A stretch of 16,447 nt of DNA from Proteiniphilum sp. (GCA_031255275.1 JAIRSV010000132.1:1-16447); one strand, 5' to 3'. Shown: positions 7,982-15,334, counted from the first letter of the stretch. Notes: generated by a model not told the origin, from the letters alone. Program-made: numbers and translations.

Positions 7982-8974
7982 TCAATCATCGAAGACGGGT
8001 GTATATTTGTGACAGTAAGGTTTGGTGCCTTTGTGTTCGTAATACTGCTGATGATAATTCTCCGCTTTCCAGAAGACGGAAACCGGTTTCAGCAGGGTCG
8101 CAACCCGGTATCCCTTTTTTGTGAGCAGATCCATATATTTTTCTGCAGTCGCCTTTTCGGCGGAATCGGAATAGAATATGCATGACCGGTATTGTGACCC
8201 GATGTCCGGTCCCTGTCCGTCGGTCTGCGTGAAGTCGTGCGTTTCAAAGAAGAGTTTGACCAGCTCTTCATAAGTTGTTGCGGCGGGATCGAAAACTACT
8301 TCGGTCGTTTCCAGGTGTCCTGTGTTTTTCCGGCAGACTTGTTCATAGGTCGGGTTTTCTGCGTGACCGCCCATGAAACCGACGCTTGTCTGCTTCACGC
8401 CCGGCGCTTTCATAAAGAAGTATTCCGTCCCCCAGAAGCATCCTGAGGCAAAGTAGACTGTGGTCAGGGATTCTTTCTGCGGGGTCGCGGATTGGGGGGA
8501 CTGTGCCGGGACGAATTTCATCGAAATGGAATTTACGCAGTGACGCGTTTGCTTGGACGTGAGTCCTTCGTTCAGGAAGACGTGTCCAAGATGCGCTCCG
8601 CAGTTGTTGCAGACAATCTCGGTTCGCTGACCGTCGGCGTCACGGATCCGTTTCACGGCGCCTTTGATCTCGTCGTCGAAGGAGGGCCATCCGCAGTGTG
8701 AATCAAATTTGTCTTCGGAGCGGTAGAGGGGGGCGTCGCACCGTTTGCACAGGTATGTTCCCGCTTCCCGATTCTCCAGGTATTCGCCCGTGAAGGGGCG
8801 TTCCGTGCCTCTGTGAAGTATTACTCTTTCTTCTTCGGGTGTCAATGTGTTATATTGCATACTGTTATTTATTCCGGTTTGTTGTTCTGTCAGTCGTTCC
8901 TTCCGGTGGCTTTGCGCACATCCGGCGATGGTGACGAGGGTTAACAGAAGCAACAGATATGTTTTCTTCTTCAT
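7982..8974 (-). CDS. msrAB: exported lipoprotein MsrB-MsrA fusion, methionine sulfoxide reductase
   Basis: Bifunctional repair enzyme of 330 residues that reduces both stereoisomers of methionine sulfoxide. I place the start at 8974 because a lipoprotein signal begins there: MKKKTYLLLLLTLVTIAGC with lipobox Cys19. The frame stays open upstream for hundreds of codons only as antisense of ahcY. MsrB comes first (about residues 40-156): zinc ligands Cys76/79 (CKRC) and Cys122/125 (CNNC), catalytic Cys146 in RHCVNS. MsrA follows a 15-residue linker: catalytic Cys179 in GCFWGTE, then the GHAENPTYEQVC and TGHLETTEVVFDP segments, and a C-terminal cysteine in KPYCHKYTP that may act in resolution. Order B then A, and export, are notable. 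It faces ahcY across a 138-bp divergent promoter region. Confidence 0.96.
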   Translation of the reverse strand: MKKKTYLLLLLTLVTIAGCAQSHRKERLTEQQTGINNSMQYNTLTPEEERVILHRGTERPFTGEYLENREAGTYLCKRCDAPLYRSEDKFDSHCGWPSFDDEIKGAVKRIRDADGQRTEIVCNNCGAHLGHVFLNEGLTSKQTRHCVNSISMKFVPAQSPQSATPQKESLTTVYFASGCFWGTEYFFMKAPGVKQTSVGFMGGHAENPTYEQVCRKNTGHLETTEVVFDPAATTYEELVKLFFETHDFTQTDGQGPDIGSQYRSCIFYSDSAEKATAEKYMDLLTKKGYRVATLLKPVSVFWKAENYHQQYYEHKGTKPYCHKYTPVFDD

Positions 8975-9042
8975 TATTTTCTTCTTTAATTGTTCGTATC
9001 GCCTTCGGGATAATTCACTGAAATTTATCCGGACAGGCTTTT

Positions 9043-9050
9043 CAAAGGTA
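9043..9050 (-). promoter_or_regulatory. candidate -7 element for msrAB
   Basis: Reads TACCTTTG on the minus strand, an exact TAnnTTTG, 68 bases before the msrAB start codon. The -33 region matches poorly. It sits 20 bp from the ahcY -7 element, so the two promoters share DNA. Confidence 0.6.
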
Positions 9051-9070
9051 TGAACATTCCGCAGATTTTG

Positions 9071-9078
9071 TAACTTTG
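9071..9078 (+). promoter_or_regulatory. candidate -7 element for ahcY
   Basis: TAACTTTG fits TAnnTTTG, 34 bases before the ahcY ATG. Its -33 region would fall on 9048-9051, that is, on the msrAB -7 element; no TTTG is visible there. Confidence 0.62.
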
Positions 9079-9112
9079 TACGTTTAAAAATCAATAAATT
9101 AAAAACAGGATA

Positions 9113-10537
9113 ATGAGTATGGATATGATTTTTTCCCCCGATCTTCCCTGCAGGGTGGCTGACATTTCGCTGGCCGAATTCGGAAGAAAGGAGATGGATA
9201 TGGCTGAGCATGAAATGCCCGGCCTGATGGCGATACGGAAGAAGTATGCTTCGGAGAAGCCGCTGAGGGGTGCCCGGATAACGGGGTCGCTGCACATGAC
9301 CGTTCAGACGGCTGTGCTGATCGAGACGCTGACGGAGCTGGGCGCCGATGTGCGCTGGGCGAGCTGTAACATTTACTCTACGCAGGATCATGCTGCCGCT
9401 GCCATAGCTGCTGCGGGCATACCTGTGTTTGCCTGGAAGGGTGAGACGCCGGAAGAGTACTGGTGGTGTACGGAAATGGCTCTGCGCTTCCCCGGCGGGA
9501 AAGGCCCTCACCTTATTGTGGATGATGGCGGTGACGCGTCGCTGCTGGTACACACGGGTTACCGGGCTGAGGATGATGCGTCCGTCATCGACAGAAAGGG
9601 AGCCGGTCGCGAGGAGCAGGCGATCCTCGATACGCTGCACCGCGTCCTGAGGGAGGACGGTCAGCGCTGGCACAGAACCGTGGCCGGGATGAAGGGGATC
9701 TCCGAAGAGACCACGACGGGGGTGCACCGCCTGTATCGGATGATGGAGCGGGGCGAGTTGCTGGTGCCTGCCATCAATGTGAACGATTCGGTGACCAAAT
9801 CGAAGTTCGATAACCTGTATGGCTGCCGCGAGTCGCTGGCCGACGGCATCAAGCGGGCTACCGACGTGATGATTGCCGGCAAGGTGGTCGTGGTGCTGGG
9901 TTATGGCGACGTGGGCAAGGGATGTGCCCACTCGATGCGCTCTTACGGTGCGCGCGTGATTGTCACCGAGATCGATCCCGTCTGCGCGCTGCAGGCGGCG
10001 ATGGAGGGATTTGAGGTAACCGTCATGGAGGAGGCGGTGAAGGAGGGCAATATCTTCGTGACGGCTACCGGAAACTGCAACGTAATCACCATCGACCACC
10101 TGCAGCGGATGAAAGACCAGTCCATTGTCTGCAATATAGGCCATTTCGACAACGAAATACAGGTCGACCGTCTGGTGAACTTCCCCGGAATCAGGCATCT
10201 GAACATCAAGCCGCAGGTGGATAAGTATACCTTTCCCTCGGGCAACTCGCTGTTTCTGCTGGCGGGCGGACGTCTGGTGAATCTGGGCTGTGCGACGGGA
10301 CATCCCTCGTTCGTGATGAGCAATTCGTTCACCAACCAGACGCTGGCGCAGATCGACCTGTGGACGAATGATTACAGGGTGGGTGTCTACCGTCTGCCCA
10401 AGCGTCTGGACGAGGAGGTGGCCAGGCTGCACCTCGAGCGGATCGGCGTGAAGCTGACTTCTCTGACGCGCGAACAGGCCGATTATATCGGCGTACCGGT
10501 GGAGGGGCCTTTCAAGCCGGATCATTACAGGTATTAG
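9113..10537 (+). CDS. ahcY: adenosylhomocysteinase (SAH hydrolase)
   Basis: Cytoplasmic NAD+-dependent enzyme of 474 residues that splits S-adenosylhomocysteine into homocysteine and adenosine, removing the inhibitor left by methyltransferases. Visible family blocks: GSLHMTVQTAVLIETL (substrate domain, His61), WASCNIYSTQDHAAAAI, the SEETTTGVHRLY block near residue 200, NVNDSVTKSKFDNLYGCRESL, the NAD-binding GYGDVGKG (263-270) with GARVIVTEIDP behind it, and the C-terminal HYRY end (PDHYRY). The extra segment near residues 150-190 (DDASVIDRKGAG...EDGQRWHR) is the insertion common in many bacterial enzymes. The first ATG (9113) is used: it is 34 bases from a promoter element. A second ATG two codons on cannot be excluded. 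Confidence 0.97.
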   Translation: MSMDMIFSPDLPCRVADISLAEFGRKEMDMAEHEMPGLMAIRKKYASEKPLRGARITGSLHMTVQTAVLIETLTELGADVRWASCNIYSTQDHAAAAIAAAGIPVFAWKGETPEEYWWCTEMALRFPGGKGPHLIVDDGGDASLLVHTGYRAEDDASVIDRKGAGREEQAILDTLHRVLREDGQRWHRTVAGMKGISEETTTGVHRLYRMMERGELLVPAINVNDSVTKSKFDNLYGCRESLADGIKRATDVMIAGKVVVVLGYGDVGKGCAHSMRSYGARVIVTEIDPVCALQAAMEGFEVTVMEEAVKEGNIFVTATGNCNVITIDHLQRMKDQSIVCNIGHFDNEIQVDRLVNFPGIRHLNIKPQVDKYTFPSGNSLFLLAGGRLVNLGCATGHPSFVMSNSFTNQTLAQIDLWTNDYRVGVYRLPKRLDEEVARLHLERIGVKLTSLTREQADYIGVPVEGPFKPDHYRY

Positions 10538-10619
10538 GGCGATTTGCCCGAAACCCCCTTCCGGTAACGGTGACTCGGCTGCGACGGGACAAAAAACCGG
10601 TATTTTATCACCCACGCGG

Positions 10620-10650
10620 TTGTGTAATTAAAATAAAAATTCTACCTTTG
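10620..10650 (+). promoter_or_regulatory. promoter of tRNA-Lys
   Basis: TTG (10620-10622), 20 bases, then TACCTTTG (10643-10650). This fits the Bacteroidota consensus and would start transcription about 20-25 bases before the tRNA. Confidence 0.75.
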
Positions 10651-10679
10651 CACTCGCTTTTGAAAGAAAGCAACCGGTC

Positions 10680-10752
10680 GATTCGCTAGCTCAGCAGGTA
10701 GAGCACATCCCTTTTAAGGATGGGGTCCTGGGTTCGAGCCCCAGGCGGATCA
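10680..10752 (+). tRNA. tRNA-Lys (anticodon UUU)
   Basis: A full cloverleaf of 73 bases can be drawn. Acceptor GATTCGC pairs with GCGGATC (one G-U pair). The D arm is GCTC/GAGC, the anticodon stem CATCC/GGATG encloses loop CTTTTAA (anticodon TTT), and the T stem is CTGGG/CCCAG around TTCGAGC. Discriminator base A; CCA is not encoded (CAGG follows). It decodes AAA and AAG. Such ANN-reading tRNAs are possible substrates for the MtaB encoded upstream. Confidence 0.97.
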
Positions 10753-10794
10753 CAGGGTAGTCACCCGGGATGGAATCGAATGCTCATTAATTGG

Positions 10795-10830
10795 AAAGAG
10801 GATGTGTCAAACGTACACACCCTCTTTTTT
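10795..10830 (+). terminator. intrinsic terminator after tRNA-Lys
   Basis: AAAGAGG (10795-10801) pairs with CCTCTTT (10821-10827) and TGTGT with ACACA inside it, with one A-C mismatch between and loop CAAACGT. A run of six Ts covers 10825-10830. It lies 42 bases after the tRNA. Confidence 0.85.
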
Positions 10831-10931
10831 ATCGTATACGCATGAAACTCAACACAGGTTTTCGGACAAAGCTGACGCTCGACTCATCTGCGAAACTGTT
10901 TGTATTCCAGTCACATACTTGTTCATGCGAC

Positions 10932-11158
10932 GCACTGACGCACGAACGCGCCGTGCTCTAACGCACGAACGTGCCATGCACTAACGCACGAACGTGCCGT
11001 GCACTAACGAACGAACGCGCCGTGCACTAACGAACGAACGTGCCATGCACTAACGCACGAACGCGCCGTGCACTAACGCACGAACGCGCCATGCACTAAC
11101 GCACAAACCTGCGACGTTCGAACACATGGACATGTGACGTTCGAGCGCTCGGACGCCC
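10932..11158. repeat. 23-bp-period tandem array (about seven good units, then decayed)
   Basis: Seven units of exactly 23 bp run from 10932 to 11092 (starts 10932, 10955, 10978, 11001, 11024, 11047, 11070). Each has the form GCACTAACG + CACGAACG + YGCCRT, with few changes (for example A for C in units 4 and 5). The unit itself looks like an internal duplication of CACTAACG/CACGAACG. An eighth unit (11093-11115) breaks down at its end. The same 23-bp step continues in altered sequence: GACGTTCGA recurs at 11113 and 11136. Units ending CGT form GCACG/CGTGC stems with the next unit. There are no unique spacers, so this is not CRISPR. It fills the spacer between the tRNA terminator and the 3' end of rpsP. 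Confidence 0.93.
11123..11136. repeat. perfect palindrome at the decayed end of the array
   Basis: CACATG-GA-CATGTG, six-base arms with a two-base centre, flanked on both sides by the direct repeat GACGTTCGA. The function is unknown. Confidence 0.55.
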
Positions 11159-11255
11159 GGGTCACCTGTAAAACCGTATGTTTGCAGATTGACCCGTATT
11201 GATGTATAGACAGTTGATTTTGCCGGTGATCCGGAGGGACGTCCGGTATAACGGA

Positions 11256-11316
11256 AAGGCAGCAGAAATGATTCCTGAAAATCAAACCCGCTGCCTTATT
11301 CCCTGTGTCAAGGGAA
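11256..11316 (-). terminator. candidate 3' hairpins after rpsP
   Basis: Two hairpins lie behind the rpsP stop on the minus strand. The nearer is TTCCCT/AGGGAA with a 6-base loop (11299-11316). The second pairs AAGGCAGC with GCTGCCTT (11290-11297 with 11256-11263) and holds an inner TGATT/AATCA pairing; it is followed by only three Ts. It is a plausible but weak terminator. Confidence 0.5.
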
Positions 11317-11338
11317 GCGATTATTCTTATTCCGCCGT

Positions 11339-11875
11339 TTATTCCGTTCCGGCGCTGTCGGCCGGAGCGGCGCCGTCTGCCTCTACCGCGGGTGCGGGAG
11401 CGTTGGCAGCCTCTTCTTCGGCTTTTTTTCTTGCCAGGGCTTCCACTCTTGCCCTGTTGATCTCTTTCTCGGCATCCAGCCGGACTTTTGCTTCAGCCCG
11501 CTTTTGCTCGTCGTCCCGGTCCATGATCTTCCGGACGAGCTGTGTCCTCGAGTTTTTCCATGCCTCGAATCTTGCTTCCGCTTCCGCTTCATCAAAAGCG
11601 CCCCTTGCCACACCTCCGAGGAGGTGCTTTTTCAGCAGCACGCCCTCTCCCGACAGGATGTTGCGTACGGTGTCGGTGGGTTGCGCCCCGGTTTGCAGCC
11701 AGTACAAAGCACGGTCGAAATCTAAAGTGATCGTAGCAGGATGTGTGTTCGGATTATAGGAACCGATCCTCTCTATATACTTTCCATCTCGTGGTGCTCT
11801 GCTATCTGCAACAATGATCTGGTAGAAAGGATAACCCTTGCGTCCTCTTCTCTGTAAACGAAGTTTTGTTGCCAT
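11339..11875 (-). CDS. rpsP: 30S ribosomal protein S16 with long C-terminal tail
   Basis: Small-subunit ribosomal protein of 178 residues. The first 85 or so form the S16 domain: TKLRLQRRGRKGYPFYQIIVADSRAPRDGKYIERIGSYNP is recognisable in pieces, such as RLQRRGRKGYPFY and RDGKYIERIGSYNP. Ordinary S16 is 80-90 residues. The extra half is a charged, Lys/Glu/Ala/Arg-rich stretch (about 90-158), probably helical or coiled, and then an Ala/Pro/Glu tail. Long S16 proteins of this kind are usual in Bacteroidota. A consensus promoter stands 43 bases upstream of the ATG at 11875. The gene is monocistronic and convergent with tRNA-Lys. Confidence 0.97.
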   Translation of the reverse strand: MATKLRLQRRGRKGYPFYQIIVADSRAPRDGKYIERIGSYNPNTHPATITLDFDRALYWLQTGAQPTDTVRNILSGEGVLLKKHLLGGVARGAFDEAEAEARFEAWKNSRTQLVRKIMDRDDEQKRAEAKVRLDAEKEINRARVEALARKKAEEEAANAPAPAVEADGAAPADSAGTE

Positions 11876-11917
11876 TCAGTAGTTTCTTTATTTAAATGAT
11901 TTTTACTCTTGCGGCTG

Positions 11918-11948
11918 CAAAGATAAAAATTAATCCGATACATTCAAA
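11918..11948 (-). promoter_or_regulatory. consensus promoter of rpsP
   Basis: On the minus strand TTTG (11945-11948), exactly 19 bases, then TATCTTTG (11918-11925). It begins one base beyond the stop of the upstream lipoprotein gene, so rpsP can be transcribed separately even though it lies downstream of the receptor operon. Confidence 0.8.
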
Positions 11949-11949
11949 A

Positions 11950-12510
11950 TCACATCACGGATCCATCCCCGTCCCGTTCCGAAGCGGAGAGAGCTTTTGC
12001 TGCGCCGTCCGGCGAGACGAGTCTCACACCGGCGCCGGTTTCCCGTTCCCGGACTTTTATGCTGACGGCCTTCAGCTGCTGCCAGCCTGCCCGGTCGGTC
12101 AGCCGGATCATGAAGTGATAATCACCCGTGTCCACGTCTTCCGGGACGGGGATGCTGTTCCTGACCTCCAGAGAAACCGTTCCGGCGGGAATCCGGAAGT
12201 CCCGGTTGTATATGAACGGATTCACCGGCGCTTTCCTTTCATCGGGCGCACACGGAGTATTGTCGGTGCTGTGCGAATGATGATCAAAGTTGTTGTGAAT
12301 CTCGATGTTATAGTTCCCCAGCTCCCGGTTGTCCGTGAAGAGCGCGCCGAAGGTGAAGCTTTCCCCCCGATACACCGTGTCGCAGGTCAGCGGAAAGGCT
12401 GACGCTCCGCTCATGTCGATCGCCGGCTTCTCCATATCATAATCGCCGCTGCCGCCGCACGAAAGCAGCAGCAGAACGGCAACCGTACAAAGGATTGTTT
12501 TACGAATCAT
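11950..12510 (-). CDS. DUF4625-type lipoprotein with His-rich motif
   Basis: Predicted lipoprotein of 186 residues. The signal is MIRKTILCTVAVLLLLSC with lipidated Cys18. Then comes a beta-rich, Ig-like domain. The segment EIHNNFDHHSHST contains His72, 77, 78 and 80, and a Cys-containing TDNTPCAPDERK stretch follows. GDYHFMIRLTDRAGWQQLKAVSI matches the end of the domain as seen in DUF4625 proteins. The histidine cluster suggests binding of zinc, copper or another metal; that is inference. It is the last of three same-strand genes behind the TonB-dependent receptor. No ligand has been assigned from sequence. Confidence 0.82.
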   Translation of the reverse strand: MIRKTILCTVAVLLLLSCGGSGDYDMEKPAIDMSGASAFPLTCDTVYRGESFTFGALFTDNRELGNYNIEIHNNFDHHSHSTDNTPCAPDERKAPVNPFIYNRDFRIPAGTVSLEVRNSIPVPEDVDTGDYHFMIRLTDRAGWQQLKAVSIKVRERETGAGVRLVSPDGAAKALSASERDGDGSVM

Positions 12511-12529
12511 GCGTCATCCGTCAAAGTGA

Positions 12530-12557
12530 TGCGGCCGTCCGCGGGGGGACGGCCGCA
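12530..12557. other. strong GC hairpin between the two DUF4625 genes
   Basis: A perfect 11-bp stem (12530-12540 with 12547-12557; TGCGGCCGTCC and its complement) closes a 6-base loop. On the minus strand it lies in the 65-base spacer, 20 bases before the second lipoprotein start. It has no T run, so it is more likely an RNA-processing, stability or attenuation element than a terminator. Confidence 0.7.
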
Positions 12558-12575
12558 CGGTCATACACCCTCCCG

Positions 12576-13034
12576 TCAGAGGTCATCGTCATCGTGTTCG
12601 CCGGATTCCGGCAGTACCGTCAGGGCAGACTCTGCCGAAGCGGTCTGTCCCTCGTGATCCGTCACCGTCAGCAGCAGGCGGTACTCACCCTCCGGCGCGT
12701 CGGCCGGAACGTCCACATGTTCGTGGAACGTGGCATTTTTTACTCCGGCATACTTGGCGCCGGCATACGTCTCGCCGAATCTGAAATTGCCCGATTGCCA
12801 ACGGACTTCTACCGTGATCTCACGGATCAGCCCTTCGGCCGTAATTACCGCTTCGAGGTGGACGTCCGATCCGGCATGAGCAATCCGGTCGTCAGGGCTG
12901 TTGTGTCCGGATCCCAGTCCGGTGATTTCGACGCTCGGCGCCGGCAGTTTGTTCTCCCTTTCGCAGGAAGAGAAGAGCATCAGCGCGTTGACGCTGAAAA
13001 GGAGCATGGCTCCCGTGAACAGTTTTCTTTTCAT
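12576..13034 (-). CDS. DUF4625-type lipoprotein, first of the pair
   Basis: Predicted lipoprotein of 152 residues. Signal MKRKLFTGAMLLFSVNALMLFSSC with lipidated Cys24. The Ig-like domain has LPAPSVEITGLGSGHNS, GSDVHLEAVITAEGLIREITVEV, the KNATFHEHVDVPADAPEGEY block (His104, His106) and LLLTVTDHEGQ. These blocks are those of DUF4625 proteins that lie beside TonB receptors in Bacteroidota. The C-terminus is acidic, GEHDDDDL, which could add metal ligands. It and the next gene share a fold but little sequence, so they look like old paralogues with separate roles. No promoter of its own is visible; probably it is read through from the receptor. Confidence 0.82.
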   Translation of the reverse strand: MKRKLFTGAMLLFSVNALMLFSSCERENKLPAPSVEITGLGSGHNSPDDRIAHAGSDVHLEAVITAEGLIREITVEVRWQSGNFRFGETYAGAKYAGVKNATFHEHVDVPADAPEGEYRLLLTVTDHEGQTASAESALTVLPESGEHDDDDL

Positions 13035-13062
13035 ACGTGATTTGAGTTGTTTATGTTTACAA

Positions 13063-13106
13063 TTAATTTGAACTGTCTGTACTGTTAATTTGAACTGTCT
13101 GTACTG
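13063..13106. repeat. perfect 22-bp tandem duplication in the lipoprotein leader
   Basis: Two identical adjacent 22-bp copies (13063-13084 and 13085-13106), each starting TTAATTTGAACTG and ending TCTGTACTG. On the mRNA strand each copy holds ACAGTACAGACAG followed by TTCAAATTAA. They lie 29-72 bases before the start of the first lipoprotein. Confidence 0.95.
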
Positions 13107-13112
13107 TAATGT

Positions 13113-13140
13113 CCGGAACTTGCTTTCGATTATCTTCCGG
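13113..13140 (-). other. hairpin in the receptor-lipoprotein spacer
   Basis: CCGGAA pairs with TTCCGG around a 16-base loop, 35 bases beyond the receptor stop on the minus strand. A second stem GGAGA/TCTCC just before it shares bases with it. No T run is present; it could tune the ratio of receptor to lipoprotein mRNA. Confidence 0.4.
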
Positions 13141-13174
13141 AGACGCCCCTCCGTGCATCTCCGCCGTCACAGCG

Positions 13175-15334
13175 CTAAAAGGAAAGTCCCAGCAAAGCCG
13201 ATATGTTTCTGCCCGGTTCAGGAACGTCGATCAGCCGGTAAAATCCCGTGTGATCATAATACCGTCTGTTCAGCAGATTATGTGCCTGAAGGCGCAGATT
13301 CATGCCGAAGCCCCGCATCCGGCGGCTGCACCCCAGCGAAAGATTCAGCAACTGATACCCCTCCGTCCTCTCTTCCGGAGGGACGATTCTGTGCTGAGAC
13401 CCCGTCACCCTGTATTCCAGCAAAATATCACCACTTTCGCCCCAAAGTCCGCGACCGGGGCGGTATTCGATCCCGAATCCGGCCGCCGGGGGCGGAGAGA
13501 AGGGTAACGTATAACCCCTCCTGTCCCCCGAAAGCTGTTCGGCATACAGGTATTCCGACTGCATCCCCAGGGAGAGCCGCCGGGTGAGCTGCAGCCGGAA
13601 GTCCGATTCAAAGCCGAAGCGAATCACACCGGCCTGTGCATGACGGTACATTTGCAAACCCTCGAGATACTCCGGAGTAGGATTCATGTAAATATAGTTG
13701 GGAAAATAGTTGATAAAAGGTTCCCACCGGACGGTCAGTACACCGTTTTGCCAGCCGAATCCCGCATCAAGCTGAAAGGACTCTTCCGCCTTCAGACCGC
13801 TGTCGCCCTTCTCATAGCGGAATATGTGATAGTTTACCCCGTCAGCCCCCAGCTCCTTCGGAGCAGGCGCCCGGAAGCTTTTGCCGATGTTGACGTTCAG
13901 CGTCCACGGGCCGTACCGGCGGTTCAATCCGGCAGACCAGGTGATGCTCCGGAACGCTTTCTGCAAAGCAGTCGCCCGTTCCCTGTATACCGGCAGTCCG
14001 TCTTCGTCCGGCGTCGCGTACCAGTCGCGGTAACTGCGGATATGCGTCCTCAGCCGGTCGGCGCGGACGCCGGCGCTGATGATCAGGTCGTCCGAAACAT
14101 GAATGCGCCCGTGGACAAATACACCGGCCCCTGTCGTCCGGAAGTCGGGGATCACGAATCCCCACCCGCCGCGCCGGTTGACCTGGTGTTCCGCAGACAG
14201 CCCGGCCTGCAGGCTGATCCGTTCCCTGACCGGCATCCCGATCAGCGTTGTGGCAGAGAAGGTCTCCTTGTCGAACAACCGTTCCTGCGTGTCGGGAGGG
14301 ACAGGCATGTAACCGTGCGATACCGGTTCGGAGAACTCTTTGCGAAGATTCTTCTGGAAGGCGATGTTCGTTTCCCAGGAGACTCTGCCGAAGCGTCGGA
14401 CGGTGTTATTGATCAGTTTGAAGTGACTGACCGTGTGACGGGGAAGATCAATGTCACGCGAAGAGCTGTCGTAATCAATGTCAGACAGGCGTACCTCCAG
14501 TCCGTGCGCGTCGGCAAAGAAGCCGGTTTGCGAGTAGACGCCGGAAATCAGCAGACGCGAGTGGAAATCCTCTTTCTCGAAGCCCAGCACAAATCCCGCG
14601 TTCCGCTCCCTTCCCGCCGTGTTGCGCAGCCGGCCCCCCTTCAGCCGGATGTAGTAGGAATAATACTGTATGCTGTCTGCGGGCACTCTGCCGTCTGCAT
14701 AGTCAGTGCAGGTGACGCTCATCACGTAATACCACCTGCCGGTGCGGCCGCCGGCCCGTCCCGACAGGCCAGCCGGTCTGCCGGCGCTGCCTCCGTACAC
14801 GCGGAAGCTGCCTTCGGCCCTTGTCGCCGGGATGTAACTGTTCCGCAGCAGAATCACACCCCCGATGGCTTCCGGGCCGTGGAGCAGGGAAGCCGGTCCC
14901 TTTACGACAGTAGCCTCGTCGACCGAAAAGCGGTCAATCTCCAGCCCGTGATCTTCGCCCCACTGCTGCCCTTCGTGTCTGATTCCGTTCTCCGTCACCA
15001 CCATCCGGTGGAAGCCCATGCCCCGGATGGAGGGTCGCGACTGTCCCGCACTTATGCTCACAGCCCTTACTCCGGGGATGTGCTCAAGACTCTGCATCAG
15101 GCTTCCCGAAAAGTGATCGTCCAGAAAGGATCTGTCGACCCGGACGACGTTTTGTGCCGACATCATCCGGATATTCCCCGCACGGTCAGCCCGTACGGTC
15201 ACCTCGTCCAGCACTATCCGGCCCTCATCCCGTCCTGAGACGGTTTCCGCAATCGTGTCCGGCGGCTGCACCGGCCGTTCGGGCCGGTTGCCGCTCAGGG
15301 AAAAAAATATCATCAAGCCATAAATCAGTTTCAT
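13175..15334 (-). CDS. TonB-dependent outer-membrane receptor (probable metal or metallophore uptake)
   Basis: Outer-membrane gated channel of 719 residues. I place the start at 15334 (MKLIYGLMIFFSLSG, signal peptide) because GGAGG lies six bases before it; 15340 (MRMKL) is the alternative. A TonB-box-like segment (DEVTVRA) precedes the plug domain, about residues 41-165, which shows LEHIPGVRAVSISAGQSRPSIRG in pieces (HIPGVRAVS, RPSIRGMGF), ENGIRHEGQQWGEDHGLEID and VKGPASLLHGPEAIGG. The barrel follows and ends in Phe (LLGLSF), as outer-membrane proteins do. The N-terminal carboxypeptidase-like domain of SusC proteins is missing, so it is not a polysaccharide SusC. The plug resembles zinc/iron-type receptors in the ZnuD-like group. 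It is divergent from a Fur regulator and leads two DUF4625 lipoproteins. Confidence 0.92.
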   Translation of the reverse strand: MKLIYGLMIFFSLSGNRPERPVQPPDTIAETVSGRDEGRIVLDEVTVRADRAGNIRMMSAQNVVRVDRSFLDDHFSGSLMQSLEHIPGVRAVSISAGQSRPSIRGMGFHRMVVTENGIRHEGQQWGEDHGLEIDRFSVDEATVVKGPASLLHGPEAIGGVILLRNSYIPATRAEGSFRVYGGSAGRPAGLSGRAGGRTGRWYYVMSVTCTDYADGRVPADSIQYYSYYIRLKGGRLRNTAGRERNAGFVLGFEKEDFHSRLLISGVYSQTGFFADAHGLEVRLSDIDYDSSSRDIDLPRHTVSHFKLINNTVRRFGRVSWETNIAFQKNLRKEFSEPVSHGYMPVPPDTQERLFDKETFSATTLIGMPVRERISLQAGLSAEHQVNRRGGWGFVIPDFRTTGAGVFVHGRIHVSDDLIISAGVRADRLRTHIRSYRDWYATPDEDGLPVYRERATALQKAFRSITWSAGLNRRYGPWTLNVNIGKSFRAPAPKELGADGVNYHIFRYEKGDSGLKAEESFQLDAGFGWQNGVLTVRWEPFINYFPNYIYMNPTPEYLEGLQMYRHAQAGVIRFGFESDFRLQLTRRLSLGMQSEYLYAEQLSGDRRGYTLPFSPPPAAGFGIEYRPGRGLWGESGDILLEYRVTGSQHRIVPPEERTEGYQLLNLSLGCSRRMRGFGMNLRLQAHNLLNRRYYDHTGFYRLIDVPEPGRNISALLGLSF

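Noticed and set aside
8975..10615. Upstream in-frame extension of msrAB to 877 codons.
   Set aside because: The added part is antisense of ahcY, and the lipoprotein signal at 8974 marks the true start.
10802..10984. Small plus-strand open frame of 60 codons.
   Set aside because: It starts inside the tRNA terminator and runs into the tandem array; the composition is that of the repeat.
10932..11115. CRISPR array.
   Set aside because: Units are directly adjacent with no unique spacers, and there are no cas genes.
10680..11160. Integrated element or attachment site at the tRNA-Lys 3' end.
   Set aside because: No integrase and no second copy of the tRNA 3' end is visible; the tRNA has its own terminator.
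13640..15238. Long open frame on the plus strand (532 codons).
   Set aside because: Antisense of the TonB receptor; its product has no recognisable domain or signal.
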